Shown here: positions 29,679-39,433 of the stretch, piece after piece | Numbering within the stretch: the first letter of the stretch is position 1 | How the letters are laid out: every line of letters starts with the position of its first letter | DNA from: Acinetobacter pecorum | GTDB lineage: Bacteria > Pseudomonadota > Gammaproteobacteria > Pseudomonadales > Moraxellaceae | DNA: 64,000 bases | NCBI RefSeq assembly: GCF_014837015.1 | Contig: NZ_JACSPT010000009.1 | Location: forward strand, 16,544-80,543 | Reading direction: 5' to 3' | Notes under the pieces: generated by a model | Told to the model about the DNA's origin: nothing | Database searches by the model: none | The model's input: the letters and a program-made list of their open reading frames with translations, nothing else | Position numbers and translations under genes: made by a program

Positions 29679-29708
29679 AGAGGTAATACGCAAATCAATC
29701 TTACCTCT
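29679..29708. repeat. Inverted repeat in the pbpG leader
   Basis: AGAGGTAA and TTACCTCT arms separated by 14 bases, ending 20 bases before the pbpG start codon. It could be an operator or a leader hairpin. A second short dyad GAACA-AAAAA-TGTTC lies about 30 bases upstream. Confidence 0.4.
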
Positions 29709-29728
29709 GTTAGTTGAGTGAAGGAATA

Positions 29729-30790
29729 ATGAAGAAAATAAACAAGTCTCTAAGGCATCTACTCGGCCTGTCCGTGTTAATCAGCATGAGCACGACAAGT
29801 TTTGCCGAGATCATTATGAATTCTGGCACAGCAGAGGGCGGATCCAGTATCAGCTGGTCTTCTGAAGAAGTTAACCAGTTAATGAGCGATGATTTTAATG
29901 CGTCAGCCAATGAGCCTTCGCCACCCGGGTCTGCCACAGTGACCACCACTTTGCGTCAGGCCGGCACAGCAGCGCCAGCAGCAGTCAAGCCGGCTTATAC
30001 TGCGCCGCAGATTATTGATACGAATCATTTTAGTAATCAACCTTCTGTCAATGCGCGGGCTGCACTGGTCATGGATGCACAAACCGGTGAAGTGCTGTTT
30101 AGTAAAAATACCAATACGGCCTATCCGATTGCATCCATTACCAAATTAATGACAGCCGTGGTCATTTCAGATGCACGTTTGAACATGTCAGAAAAAATCA
30201 CCTTGCAACAGGCTGATTTTTCCTGCTCAGGGTGCAAGAGCTCAAGCTCGACCTTAAGAGCAGGGGATAGTATGAACCGTGCTGAAGCATTGTTATTTGC
30301 CCTGATGAAATCTGAAAATCCGGCTGCCGCAGCTTTAGCACGTACTTATCCTGGTGGTCGCTCAGCGTTTATTGCCAAAATGAATGCCAAAGCCAAAGAG
30401 CTCGGGATGAATTCTACCCGCTTCATGGAATCGACAGGTTTGCATCCGGGCAACGTGGCATCAGCTCGTGACTTGGGGATATTGGTGAATACTGCCTCTC
30501 AATACGGCCTGATTCGCCAGTTCTCGACCACGCCAAGCTATGACTTTAACTTGGGTTATCGTGTGTTGAAATCGAATAATACCAATGCCTTGGTACGTAA
30601 TGGCGGCTGGAATATCAATATTTCTAAAACCGGTTTTATTAATGAAGCAGGGCGCTGTGTGGTGATGCACACGACTCTGAATAACCGTCCGGTGGCGGTG
30701 GTACTTTTAGGCGCAAACAGCTCACAGGCGCGTACCAATGATGCGACCCGTTTAATGAGTTGGGTTAGCCAGCAACCTAAACGAATCTAA
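29729..30790 (+). CDS. pbpG: D-alanyl-D-alanine endopeptidase (PBP7/8)
   Basis: Low-molecular-mass penicillin-binding protein that cleaves DD-crosslinks of peptidoglycan in the periplasm. The signal peptide covers about residues 1-27. A Ser/Thr/Pro/Ala-rich linker (about 40-85) precedes the S11 peptidase domain. The catalytic triplets are SITK (SxxK), SEN (SxN) and KTG in NISKTGFINEAG. The ATG at 29729 has GAAGGA 3 bases upstream; the in-frame TTG at 29714 is rejected. 353 residues, somewhat longer than E. coli PbpG because of the linker. In A. baumannii PBP7/8 is known for serum resistance and wall integrity. Confidence 0.93.
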   Translation: MKKINKSLRHLLGLSVLISMSTTSFAEIIMNSGTAEGGSSISWSSEEVNQLMSDDFNASANEPSPPGSATVTTTLRQAGTAAPAAVKPAYTAPQIIDTNHFSNQPSVNARAALVMDAQTGEVLFSKNTNTAYPIASITKLMTAVVISDARLNMSEKITLQQADFSCSGCKSSSSTLRAGDSMNRAEALLFALMKSENPAAAALARTYPGGRSAFIAKMNAKAKELGMNSTRFMESTGLHPGNVASARDLGILVNTASQYGLIRQFSTTPSYDFNLGYRVLKSNNTNALVRNGGWNINISKTGFINEAGRCVVMHTTLNNRPVAVVLLGANSSQARTNDATRLMSWVSQQPKRI

Positions 30791-30803
30791 TTGATTGGTT
30801 CAT

Positions 30804-30833
30804 AAAAAAACCCTGCAATGGCAGGGTTTTTTT
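30804..30833. terminator. Bidirectional intrinsic terminator
   Basis: Seven A, CCCTGC-AATG-GCAGGG, seven T. Shared by pbpG (+) and thrC (-). Confidence 0.92.
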
Positions 30834-30847
30834 AATTCTGGCCGAAA

Positions 30848-31987
30848 TTACATATTCGACAGAATAGAGTCTTTAACTTGAGTCATGGTCGCATCAATCG
30901 ACAACATTACGGCATCAGCACATTGCTTGATGGCAGTGTCTGGATCTTTCAGACCGTTACCCGTTACGGTACATACGATCACTGAACCTTCAGCAATTTT
31001 ACCCGCTTTAATATCACGGATCGCGCCGCCGACAGACGCAGCAGATGCTGGCTCTACGAACACACCTTCATACATAGAAAGCAGACGTTGAGCTTCAAGA
31101 ATCTCCGCATCAGTCAGTTCATCGAACCAGCCGTTTGAATCACGAACAACCGCTTTAGCATGATTGAAGCTTTGCGGATTACCGATACGAATCGCAGTTG
31201 CAACAGTTTCCGGGTTTTCTACTGGACCGCCACGAAGGAACGGTGCAGCACCAGAGGCTTGGTAACCTGCCATGATTGGCAAGCCAGCCGGTTTAGGACC
31301 AGTAAAAGCATCAGTTTCAGCATCGTAAACGACTTGCTCAAATTCTTCTTTCGACTGGTTGGCAACCGCTTCGGTATAACCCATCCAGTGTGCAGTGATG
31401 TTACCTGCGTTACCTACAGGTAGGCAGTGATAATCCGGTGCACGACCTAAAGCTTCAACGATCTCGTAAGCAATGGTTTTTTGACCTTGCAGGCGGTACG
31501 GGTTGATTGAATTTACAATCGTCACCGGAGCCTGATCGGCAACTTCCTTAACTAGACGCATACCGTCATCGAAGTTACCGCGAATTTGCATGGTGATCGC
31601 ACCATACATCATCGCTTGTGCCATTTTACCCATGGCAATTTTGCCTTCAGGGATGAGCACGAATGCTTTGATGCCAGCACGCGCCGCATATGCCGCCGCC
31701 GCCGCAGAGGTGTTACCGGTAGATGCGCAGATGATAGCTTTAGAGCCTTCTTCAACGGCTTTGGTCACCGCCATAGTCATACCGCGGTCTTTAAATGAAC
31801 CAGTCGGGTTTAAGCCCTCGTACTTCACATAAATTTCAACATCTTTACCAATAATGCGTGGAATATTCTCAAGCTTGATCAGTGGAGTATTACCTTCACC
31901 CAAAGAGATCGCACGAGTAGTTGCAGACACTGGTAAACGGTCGCGATAGCGGTCAACTAAACCAGTATAACGATTGGCATTCGACAT
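30848..31987 (-). CDS. thrC: Threonine synthase
   Basis: PLP enzyme converting O-phosphohomoserine to threonine, the last step of the pathway that starts with Hom. The PLP lysine is in PTGSFKDRGMT, the phosphate-binding loop is GNAGN, and STGNTSAAAAAYAARAG is typical of the fold. At 379 residues it belongs to the short, plant/archaeal-like class used in Pseudomonadales rather than the 428-residue E. coli class. The start is the ATG at 31987 (MSNANRYTGLVDRYRDRL), with GGAA upstream. The frame continues to 32038 across a GC-rich repeat and does not look coding there. It is downstream of hom (56-base gap). Confidence 0.95.
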   Translation of the reverse strand: MSNANRYTGLVDRYRDRLPVSATTRAISLGEGNTPLIKLENIPRIIGKDVEIYVKYEGLNPTGSFKDRGMTMAVTKAVEEGSKAIICASTGNTSAAAAAYAARAGIKAFVLIPEGKIAMGKMAQAMMYGAITMQIRGNFDDGMRLVKEVADQAPVTIVNSINPYRLQGQKTIAYEIVEALGRAPDYHCLPVGNAGNITAHWMGYTEAVANQSKEEFEQVVYDAETDAFTGPKPAGLPIMAGYQASGAAPFLRGGPVENPETVATAIRIGNPQSFNHAKAVVRDSNGWFDELTDAEILEAQRLLSMYEGVFVEPASAASVGGAIRDIKAGKIAEGSVIVCTVTGNGLKDPDTAIKQCADAVMLSIDATMTQVKDSILSNM

Positions 31988-32020
31988 GATGATGTTCCAA
32001 TTGTGTGTAGAGCTTGGCAA

Positions 32021-32041
32021 GGGGAATCCTCCCCTCAACCC
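32021..32041. repeat. Partial copy of a dispersed G/C-rich repeat in the hom-thrC gap
   Basis: The stretch contains GGGGAATCCTCCCC (a dyad GGGGA-ATCC-TCCCC) followed by TCAACCC. Read on the minus strand it gives GGGTTGAGGGGAGGATT, close to GGGGTTAGGGGAGGATT beside gluQ at 41826-41842. It looks like half of the same REP-like element. It is in a 56-base operon gap, so it is transcribed with hom-thrC. Confidence 0.5.
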
Positions 32042-32043
32042 GA

Positions 32044-33348
32044 TTAATTATCAAGCGATTCTAAACGAATTCGTACAATTTCGCCATGAATGACGGGTAA
32101 TGCTTGAATTTGTGAAAGCGCTGCATCCATTTTTGATTCCTTGACTGGATCAGTCAGAATCACGATAGGAATAAGGTCTTTTAAGCGTGGTTGCTGCATG
32201 ATGGCATCGATACTGATCCCGGCACGGCTTAAAATCGTGGTGACATCGGCAAGCACGCCCATTTGATCTTCGGCATTAATACGAATGTAATAGCCGGTCG
32301 TCATTTGTTCACGAGTTAAGATCGGTAAATCGGTCAGGGCTTCAAAGGCCAGTTGTGGAATGGTTCCTGCACCGTCTTCGGTGTAAATAATATCACGGAC
32401 AATATCCACAACGTCTGCGACTACTGCAGAAGCTGTTGGACCAGCACCTGCGCCAGCCCCGTAATACAGTGTTGGACCGACCGCGTTGGCTTGAACAAGC
32501 ACGGCATTTTTCACGCCATTCACATTGGCAATTAGCTGGTCATCTGGAATTAAAGTAGGATGAACGCGTAATTCGATTCCGGCATCTGTGCGGCGTGCAA
32601 TACCCAAGTGTTTGATACGGAAGCCCAAGTCTTCTGCATATTTCACGTCTTGCGCAGTCACTTTGCTGATGCCTTCAGTAAATACTTTATCGAACTGGAG
32701 CGGTATACCAAATGCACATGAAGCTAGAATAGTCAGTTTATGCGCAGCATCAATGCCTTCAACATCAAAGGTTGGATCGGCTTCAGCATAACCGAGTTCC
32801 TGTGCTTCTTTCAGCACATCGTCAAAAGCACGACCTTTTTCACGCATTTCACTGAGAATGAAGTTACCAGTACCGTTGATGATGCCCGCCAGCCATTCAA
32901 TCTTGTTGGCTGCCAGACCTTCACGAATCACTTTAATAATGGGAATGCCACCTGCGACTGCCGCTTCATAGGCAATTTGTACGGCATTGTCTTCAGCCGC
33001 CTTAAACAGTTCATTACCATGTTCAGCCAAGAGTGCTTTATTGGCTGTCACGATATGTTTGCCATGTTTCATGGCTTCCATAATAATTTCGAAAGCAGGA
33101 TGAATTCCACCCATGACTTCAACCACCACATCCACATCAGGTTGACGTACGATGTCCATCAAGTCTGCACTCTGTTTGACCGATGCCGGTAGATTCAGAT
33201 CAGGACGTGGGCGACGGGTGCCTACATAGGTAATTTCAATTTCACGACCGGTGCGACGTTTAATCTCAGCAGCATTTTCTTTTAATAGTTTCAAGGCACC
33301 ACCACCTACAGTACCAAGACCGAGGATTGCCAGACGAACTGGTTTCAC
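32044..33348 (-). CDS. hom: Homoserine dehydrogenase
   Basis: Reduces aspartate semialdehyde to homoserine, the branch point to threonine and methionine. The N-terminal Rossmann motif is LAILGLGTVGGG. The catalytic domain has KALLAEHG, AAVAGGIPIIKVIREGLAANKIEWLAGIINGTGNFIL, EAQELGYAEADPTFDVEGIDAAHKL. A C-terminal ACT domain (about residues 350-434) for threonine feedback starts YYIRINAEDQMGVLADVT. The start is the GTG at 33348 (MKPVRLAILG), 7 bases after GGAG; the longer frame to 33423 is not family-like. 434 residues. It is monofunctional, with no aspartokinase domain. It leads the hom-thrC pair, downstream of dsbC. Confidence 0.95.
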   Translation of the reverse strand: MKPVRLAILGLGTVGGGALKLLKENAAEIKRRTGREIEITYVGTRRPRPDLNLPASVKQSADLMDIVRQPDVDVVVEVMGGIHPAFEIIMEAMKHGKHIVTANKALLAEHGNELFKAAEDNAVQIAYEAAVAGGIPIIKVIREGLAANKIEWLAGIINGTGNFILSEMREKGRAFDDVLKEAQELGYAEADPTFDVEGIDAAHKLTILASCAFGIPLQFDKVFTEGISKVTAQDVKYAEDLGFRIKHLGIARRTDAGIELRVHPTLIPDDQLIANVNGVKNAVLVQANAVGPTLYYGAGAGAGPTASAVVADVVDIVRDIIYTEDGAGTIPQLAFEALTDLPILTREQMTTGYYIRINAEDQMGVLADVTTILSRAGISIDAIMQQPRLKDLIPIVILTDPVKESKMDAALSQIQALPVIHGEIVRIRLESLDN

Positions 33349-33474
33349 GTCACACTCCAAATTACACAGTTTTTTACAAGAACCTAGATCATAGCTAAAA
33401 AAACTGCCTGACTCTAGGGTCATTTCAGAATATCTTTATTTATAAATTAAAGTTAAATAACGTATTAAAATGAG

Positions 33475-34287
33475 TTATTTAAGCCGGTTCAATAACTCAG
33501 CGGCAGACAGGTAACCCCCCAGATAAATTCCTTCTGAACTATAAATTGCAGGGGTACCATTTACACCTATATTCAGACCCATTTGATATTGATCCTGAAC
33601 AGGATTTTTACATTTGGCTGCACTGATCTGTGCACCCGCAATCGCCTGGTCAAATGCACTACGGCGGTCGGCACTGCACCAGATCGCTTCCATGGCCGGC
33701 ATATGCTGTTCACCACGCGGCCAGGCGATATAACGCACTTCAATACCTTTGGCATTCATCTCATCCATTTGCTCATGAAATTTATGGCAATACGGACAGC
33801 TGACATCGGTAAATACATAGACCACATGCTTGGCTTTGCCTTTGGCTGGATAAATCAATAGATCTTCAGCTTTCAGTCCATCAAACAGTTTTTTGTTGAT
33901 CCCGGCTTGCAGACTCTCACTGACGTTATGTAGCTGTTTGTCTCCAAGGCGGATCACATCACCCTGAATCAGATATTTGCCATCACTGGTCACATAGACC
34001 GCAGACATGCCTTCCAGGCTGACCCAGTACAGGTTCGGCACCTCGGTCGCTTTAATATCGGTGATCTTGGCATTGATACCGGCAGTTTTGAAATGCTTTT
34101 CCAGAGTAGAAACCAAACGCTGTTGTGCATTACGTTCGGTGAGGGTAGACGCTTCGCCCGTTGCGGGTGCGCTTGCAGTCAGTGTATCTTGCTTTTTAGC
34201 TTCGTTATTGGAGTTGGAACATGCAGCAAGACCCAAACCAGCAGCAAGTGTGCAAGCCATAAAAATTTTTGAGCGGGCAAATGTCAT
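33475..34287 (-). CDS. dsbC: DsbC-type thiol:disulfide interchange lipoprotein
   Basis: Disulfide isomerase/reductase of the periplasm. The N-terminus is a lipoprotein signal with lipobox LAAC (Cys about residue 22), followed by a polar Ser/Thr/Ala linker of about 30 residues. The DsbC N-terminal dimerisation domain comes next (VSTLEKHF...YWVSLEGMSAVYVTSDGKYLIQGDVIRL) and then the thioredoxin fold with active site SCPYC and cis-Pro in GVNGTPAIY. Classical DsbC is soluble, so membrane anchoring is the unusual point. 270 residues. xerD-dsbC-hom-thrC is the Pseudomonas gene order, which supports the name. Confidence 0.9.
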   Translation of the reverse strand: MTFARSKIFMACTLAAGLGLAACSNSNNEAKKQDTLTASAPATGEASTLTERNAQQRLVSTLEKHFKTAGINAKITDIKATEVPNLYWVSLEGMSAVYVTSDGKYLIQGDVIRLGDKQLHNVSESLQAGINKKLFDGLKAEDLLIYPAKGKAKHVVYVFTDVSCPYCHKFHEQMDEMNAKGIEVRYIAWPRGEQHMPAMEAIWCSADRRSAFDQAIAGAQISAAKCKNPVQDQYQMGLNIGVNGTPAIYSSEGIYLGGYLSAAELLNRLK

Positions 34288-34386
34288 AAATAACCCTTTT
34301 CTTCTTGGACTGAAAACAGAGCATTAGCATAACAAAAAAAAATGCAAACACGTCAAACTTCTCAGTTTATTCGGTCTGGTTTCGAT

Positions 34387-35304
34387 TTAAGCACGTGGAT
34401 GATGGGTTGCATGCAGCTGCTGCATTCGGACCTGTGCCACATGGGTATAAATCTGGGTGGTAGACAGGTCACTGTGTCCAAGCAACATCTGTACCACGCG
34501 TAAGTCTGCGCCATGGTTGAGTAAATGAGTGGCAAAGGCATGGCGCAAGGTATGTGGGGACAGTTCGGCCTGGATTCCGGCCTGCAGTGCATAACGCTTA
34601 ATGGTATACCAGAAATTCTGTCGGCTCATGATGCCGCCATGCTGGGTCAGAAACAGATAATCGGTCGAAGTTTTATATAATTGTGGACGGGCTTCGGTTA
34701 AATATTTTTCTACCCATTCACAGGCCATTTGGCCCATCGGTACCAGACGTTCTTTATTGCCCTTACCGACAATGCGTAAATATCCCTGTTTTAAGTTGAT
34801 CAGTTCCAGACGCAAGTTAATCAGTTCGGTCACCCGGAGTCCGCAGGCATACAGTACTTCAAACATGGCGCGATCACGCAGTCCTAATGCCGTGTTGATA
34901 TTCGGGGCATGAATCAGGGCTTCTACATCTGTTTCGGAGAGATCTTTGGGTAAGGCCCGGCCCAGTTTCGGGGTTTTATGTGCAGCAACCGGATTGTCAC
35001 TACGCAGTTTTTGCTCACGCAGAAATTTATAAAATGAACGCAAAGCAGACAGGCAGCGGGCAATCGAACGCGGACTTTTTTGCTGTTTGGTCAGTGCAAT
35101 CAGCACATCGGAAATATCATCATGACTCCATTGTGGCAAGGGTTTGCTCAGGCATTCTGCACATTGCATCAGATCGGACAGATAGGCGTTGCGGGTATGC
35201 GGGCTGACCGTTTGCGCAATCAGATAGTCACGAAAACCCTGTAAATAGCTGAATACTTCAGGAATTTGGACAGGGGCGGGAATACGAGGTTTTTTATTCA
35301 GCAT
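34387..35304 (-). CDS. xerD: Tyrosine recombinase XerD
   Basis: Acts with XerC and FtsK at dif to resolve chromosome dimers. The SAM-like N-terminal domain (about 20-110) is followed by the catalytic domain with the full set: R in CGLRVTELINL, K in GKGNKERLVPMG, H-x-x-R in HTLRHAFATHLL, H in LGHSDLSTTQIYTHV, and the Tyr nucleophile in that last motif. The context next to dsbC favours XerD over XerC. I use the ATG at 35304 (MLNKKPRIPAPVQIPEV), 305 residues; the frame runs on to 35376 without a better start. It is divergent from feoA. Confidence 0.93.
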   Translation of the reverse strand: MLNKKPRIPAPVQIPEVFSYLQGFRDYLIAQTVSPHTRNAYLSDLMQCAECLSKPLPQWSHDDISDVLIALTKQQKSPRSIARCLSALRSFYKFLREQKLRSDNPVAAHKTPKLGRALPKDLSETDVEALIHAPNINTALGLRDRAMFEVLYACGLRVTELINLRLELINLKQGYLRIVGKGNKERLVPMGQMACEWVEKYLTEARPQLYKTSTDYLFLTQHGGIMSRQNFWYTIKRYALQAGIQAELSPHTLRHAFATHLLNHGADLRVVQMLLGHSDLSTTQIYTHVAQVRMQQLHATHHPRA

Positions 35305-35422
35305 AGAGTGAAAAGATCTGATCTGAAAAAGCGATGAATTTAATAGATATTCTCCACTGTAGTTTAATTTCACCAAACTGTCGATGTGATATGAAACTAA
35401 TTCAGCATGTAATCAATCTTAT

Positions 35423-35452
35423 TTGTTAATTATTCTCATTTGTTTGTATACT
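35423..35452 (+). promoter_or_regulatory. feoAB promoter with Fur-box-like sequence
   Basis: TTGTTA (35423-35428) and TATACT (35447-35452) with an 18-base spacer form a credible sigma-70 promoter. The 19 bases at 35425-35443 match about 12 of 19 positions of the Fur consensus and cover the spacer, as expected for iron repression. The Fur assignment is by eye and moderate. Confidence 0.5.
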
Positions 35453-35479
35453 GTCCAAAATAGTTCAGGAATTTTCACG

Positions 35480-35740
35480 GTGCGTTTGTCTGATTTAAAA
35501 GCAAAACAAACAGCCATCATCCGAAAAGTAAGTCGAACGGCTGATGGTGAAGGTGCTCTCAACGATGTTGTAGCGAGTCGCCTGGAAACTCTAGGCTTTG
35601 TGCCCGGTACGAAGGTACAGGTGATTACTAAAGGTATTTTTGGTGGAGATCCCATTTTGATTCAAGTTGGATTTACACGTTTTGCTTTGCGTAAATCAGA
35701 AGCAGCCAAAATTGAAATCGAGCAGGCGGTGTCGGCATGA
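35480..35740 (+). CDS. feoA: Ferrous iron transport protein A
   Basis: Small SH3-like cytosolic protein that supports FeoB. The core is LSDLKAKQTAIIRKV...RLETLGFVPGTKVQVITKGIFGGDPILIQVGFTRFALRKSEAAKIEI, the typical LGxxPGtxVxv and GxPixIxvxgxxiALRxxeAxxI pattern. The start is the GTG at 35480, with AGGA 9 bases upstream and within family length (86 residues). The frame extends to 35423, inside the promoter. It overlaps feoB by 4 bases (ATGA), giving translational coupling. Confidence 0.93.
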   Translation: MRLSDLKAKQTAIIRKVSRTADGEGALNDVVASRLETLGFVPGTKVQVITKGIFGGDPILIQVGFTRFALRKSEAAKIEIEQAVSA

Positions 35741-37593
35741 GTGATACATTACGTATTGCCCTTGTCGGTAACCCTAACTGCGGTAAAACTTCATTATTCA
35801 ACCATTTAACCGGAACTCGCCAGAAAGTCGGCAACTATGCAGGTGTCACGGTTGAGCGTAAAGTCGGTACATTTCAGCTTGCTTCAGGCAAAGCGGTACG
35901 AGTACTGGATTTGCCCGGAACTTATAGTCTGGATGCGACCAGTCCGGATGAAGAGATTACCCGTAATGTCGTACAAGGTAAAATTGCTGAAGAGCAGGAA
36001 CAGAATGCATTTTTATGTGTGGTGGATGCCACTAATCTAAAATTGCATCTGGGTCTGGTACTGGAAATGATTGAGCTGGGCCGTCCGGTGCTGGTTGTGC
36101 TGAACATGATGGATGAAGCACGCCGGCGTGGCATGCAGATCAATACCCAGAAGCTGTCCGAACGGCTGGGCGTACCTGTGGTAGAAACGGTGGCTGTACG
36201 TAATTCAGGTATTGAAAACCTGAAAAATGCGCTAGATCAGGGCAAATATTCTGTACCGCAGACCGAACTCAGTGGCTTGAAAGGTAACAGTCACCAGCGC
36301 GTAGAAAACATTCTGAATGACGTGGTCAATTTCGTCGATCAGGAGGATAAACGTACTGATTTTCTTGACAGGATTTTTCTGCATCCGGTGCTGGGCTTAA
36401 TTAGTCTGGCCGTGATGATGTTCGTGATTTTCCAGGCCGTATTTGCCTGGGCTGCGCCGTTTATGGATGGCATCGAAACTTTCTTCGGCTGGCTTGGTGA
36501 GTTCCTCGGCGAATATATTTCTCATCCCTTGCTGAATAGTCTGGTGGTGGACGGGATTATTGCCGGTGCCGGTGGTGTGGTGGTGTTCCTGCCACAAATT
36601 CTGATTCTGTTCTTCTTTATTCTGGTACTGGAAGAATCGGGTTATTTACCGCGTGCTGCTTTCCTGTTAGACAAGCTGATGTTTAAAGCCGGTTTATCAG
36701 GACGTGCCTTTATTCCGTTATTGTCCAGCTTTGCTTGTGCTATTCCCGGAATTATGGCTTCGCGTACCATTAGTGATCCACGAGATCGTTTAACTACGAT
36801 TTTCGTTGCCCCCTTAATGACCTGTTCGGCGCGCTTGCCAGTTTATGCCTTGCTGATTGCAGCATTCATACCGGCACAAACTGTTTGGGGTTTCCTCAAT
36901 CTGCAAGGTCTGGTGCTGTTTGGTCTTTATATGGCGGGTATCGTGAGTGCCTTGCTGGTGTCTTTTGTGTTGAAATTCTTCCACAAAGATAAATCACAAC
37001 ACATGCTGCTGATGGAACTGCCAAGCTACCGTTTTCCGGACCTGAAGAACGTCTGGATCGGCTTATTGGATCGCGGCAAAATCTTCTTGAAACGTGTCGG
37101 TGGCATCATCTTCGCATTATCGATTGTACTGTGGTTCTTGTGTACTTTCCCACAGCCCCCAGAAGGGGCAACCTTGCCGGCCATTGATTATTCATTGGCA
37201 GGGATGCTCGGTCATCTGATGCAGCCGATCTTTGCACCGCTCGGTTTTAACTGGCAGATCTGTATTGCCCTGATTCCGGCGATGGCAGCGCGTGAAGTGG
37301 TCGTTGCAGCACTGGGCACAGTCTATGCGATGTCGGCAGTTGATGAAGATGCAATGTCTGAAGGTCTGGCTGCACTGATCAGCGGTGGAGGTGATCTGGG
37401 ATGGTCAGTTGCGACAGGTTTATCTTTGCTGGTGTGGTTTATTTATGCACCACACTGTCTGGCGACTCTGGCAACGGTTAAACGTGAAACCGGTTCCTGG
37501 AAAACTGTCAGTATCATGACTGTTTACCTGTTTGGTCTGGCATATTTCATGTCATTCCTGACTTATCAAATTGCTTCATATTATTTGGGCTAA
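35737..37593 (+). CDS. feoB: Ferrous iron transport protein B
   Basis: GTP-dependent Fe(II) permease of the inner membrane. The N-terminal G domain has G1 GNPNCGKTS, G2 region NYAGVTVERKVG, G3 DLPGTYSL and G4 NMMDEA. A GDI helical domain follows, then two Gate repeats (SGRAFIPLLSSFACAIPGIMASRTI...LPVYALLIAAF and the second MAAREVVVAALGTVYAM) among about eight membrane helices. At 618 residues it is shorter than E. coli FeoB (773), mainly at the C-terminus and linker, as in other Pseudomonadales. It is coupled to feoA, and a small Cys-rich gene follows 59 bases downstream. Confidence 0.96.
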   Translation: MSDTLRIALVGNPNCGKTSLFNHLTGTRQKVGNYAGVTVERKVGTFQLASGKAVRVLDLPGTYSLDATSPDEEITRNVVQGKIAEEQEQNAFLCVVDATNLKLHLGLVLEMIELGRPVLVVLNMMDEARRRGMQINTQKLSERLGVPVVETVAVRNSGIENLKNALDQGKYSVPQTELSGLKGNSHQRVENILNDVVNFVDQEDKRTDFLDRIFLHPVLGLISLAVMMFVIFQAVFAWAAPFMDGIETFFGWLGEFLGEYISHPLLNSLVVDGIIAGAGGVVVFLPQILILFFFILVLEESGYLPRAAFLLDKLMFKAGLSGRAFIPLLSSFACAIPGIMASRTISDPRDRLTTIFVAPLMTCSARLPVYALLIAAFIPAQTVWGFLNLQGLVLFGLYMAGIVSALLVSFVLKFFHKDKSQHMLLMELPSYRFPDLKNVWIGLLDRGKIFLKRVGGIIFALSIVLWFLCTFPQPPEGATLPAIDYSLAGMLGHLMQPIFAPLGFNWQICIALIPAMAAREVVVAALGTVYAMSAVDEDAMSEGLAALISGGGDLGWSVATGLSLLVWFIYAPHCLATLATVKRETGSWKTVSIMTVYLFGLAYFMSFLTYQIASYYLG

Positions 37594-37652
37594 ATATCAG
37601 TTTGGCCTTGGCCAATTGAATTTGCTGCATTGTATATGTATGGGAGATTGAG

Positions 37653-37904
37653 ATGATTGAAATTCTAATTGTGACAGCACTGGTGCTTTGGAGCATGCTG
37701 GTCGTATTCAAAAAGGTGTTTCCGAACACCTCTAGCTCAGTCTTCCAGAAGCTGTCTGATGCCTGTGCGGCCAAGGGTTGGCAGCGTCTGGCTAAATGGC
37801 TGCAACCGGGTGTGGCGGCAGGCTGCGGTGGCAACTGTGCCTGTCCGGTTTCAGAAAAAGGTTCAGACGTAAAGCCGGCTCAACAAGCAGTAAAATGGAA
37901 ATAA
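37653..37904 (+). CDS. Small Cys-rich membrane protein downstream of feoB
   Basis: 83 residues: an N-terminal hydrophobic helix (about 3-20), a basic amphipathic middle (KLSDACAAKGWQRLAKWLQPG) and a Cys/Gly-rich tail, AGCGGNCACPVSE. This layout resembles the DUF6587 / FeoB-associated Cys-rich protein group found after feoB in Xanthomonas and relatives. The Cys cluster could bind iron or an Fe-S cluster, but this is inference. It is not the winged-helix FeoC of E. coli. GGGAG lies upstream of the ATG. It ends in an intrinsic terminator and so is probably the third gene of the feo transcript. Confidence 0.8.
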   Translation: MIEILIVTALVLWSMLVVFKKVFPNTSSSVFQKLSDACAAKGWQRLAKWLQPGVAAGCGGNCACPVSEKGSDVKPAQQAVKWK

Positions 37905-37925
37905 TTTCCTCTTCTGGCTGAATTT

Positions 37926-37957
37926 TAAAAACCGTCATGATCATGACGGTTTTTTTA
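37926..37957 (+). terminator. Intrinsic terminator of the feo operon
   Basis: ACCGTCA-TGATCA-TGACGGT, a perfect stem, flanked by A-run and seven T. Confidence 0.9.
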
Positions 37958-37964
37958 CGCATGA

Positions 37965-39413
<1,449 letters not shown>

Positions 39414-39433
39414 GAATAACAAGGATTCGTGAT

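Noticed and set aside
37602..37615. TTGGCC-TT-GGCCAA dyad after feoB as a terminator
   Set aside because: Two-base loop and no T-run; it lies within the feo transcript before the third gene.
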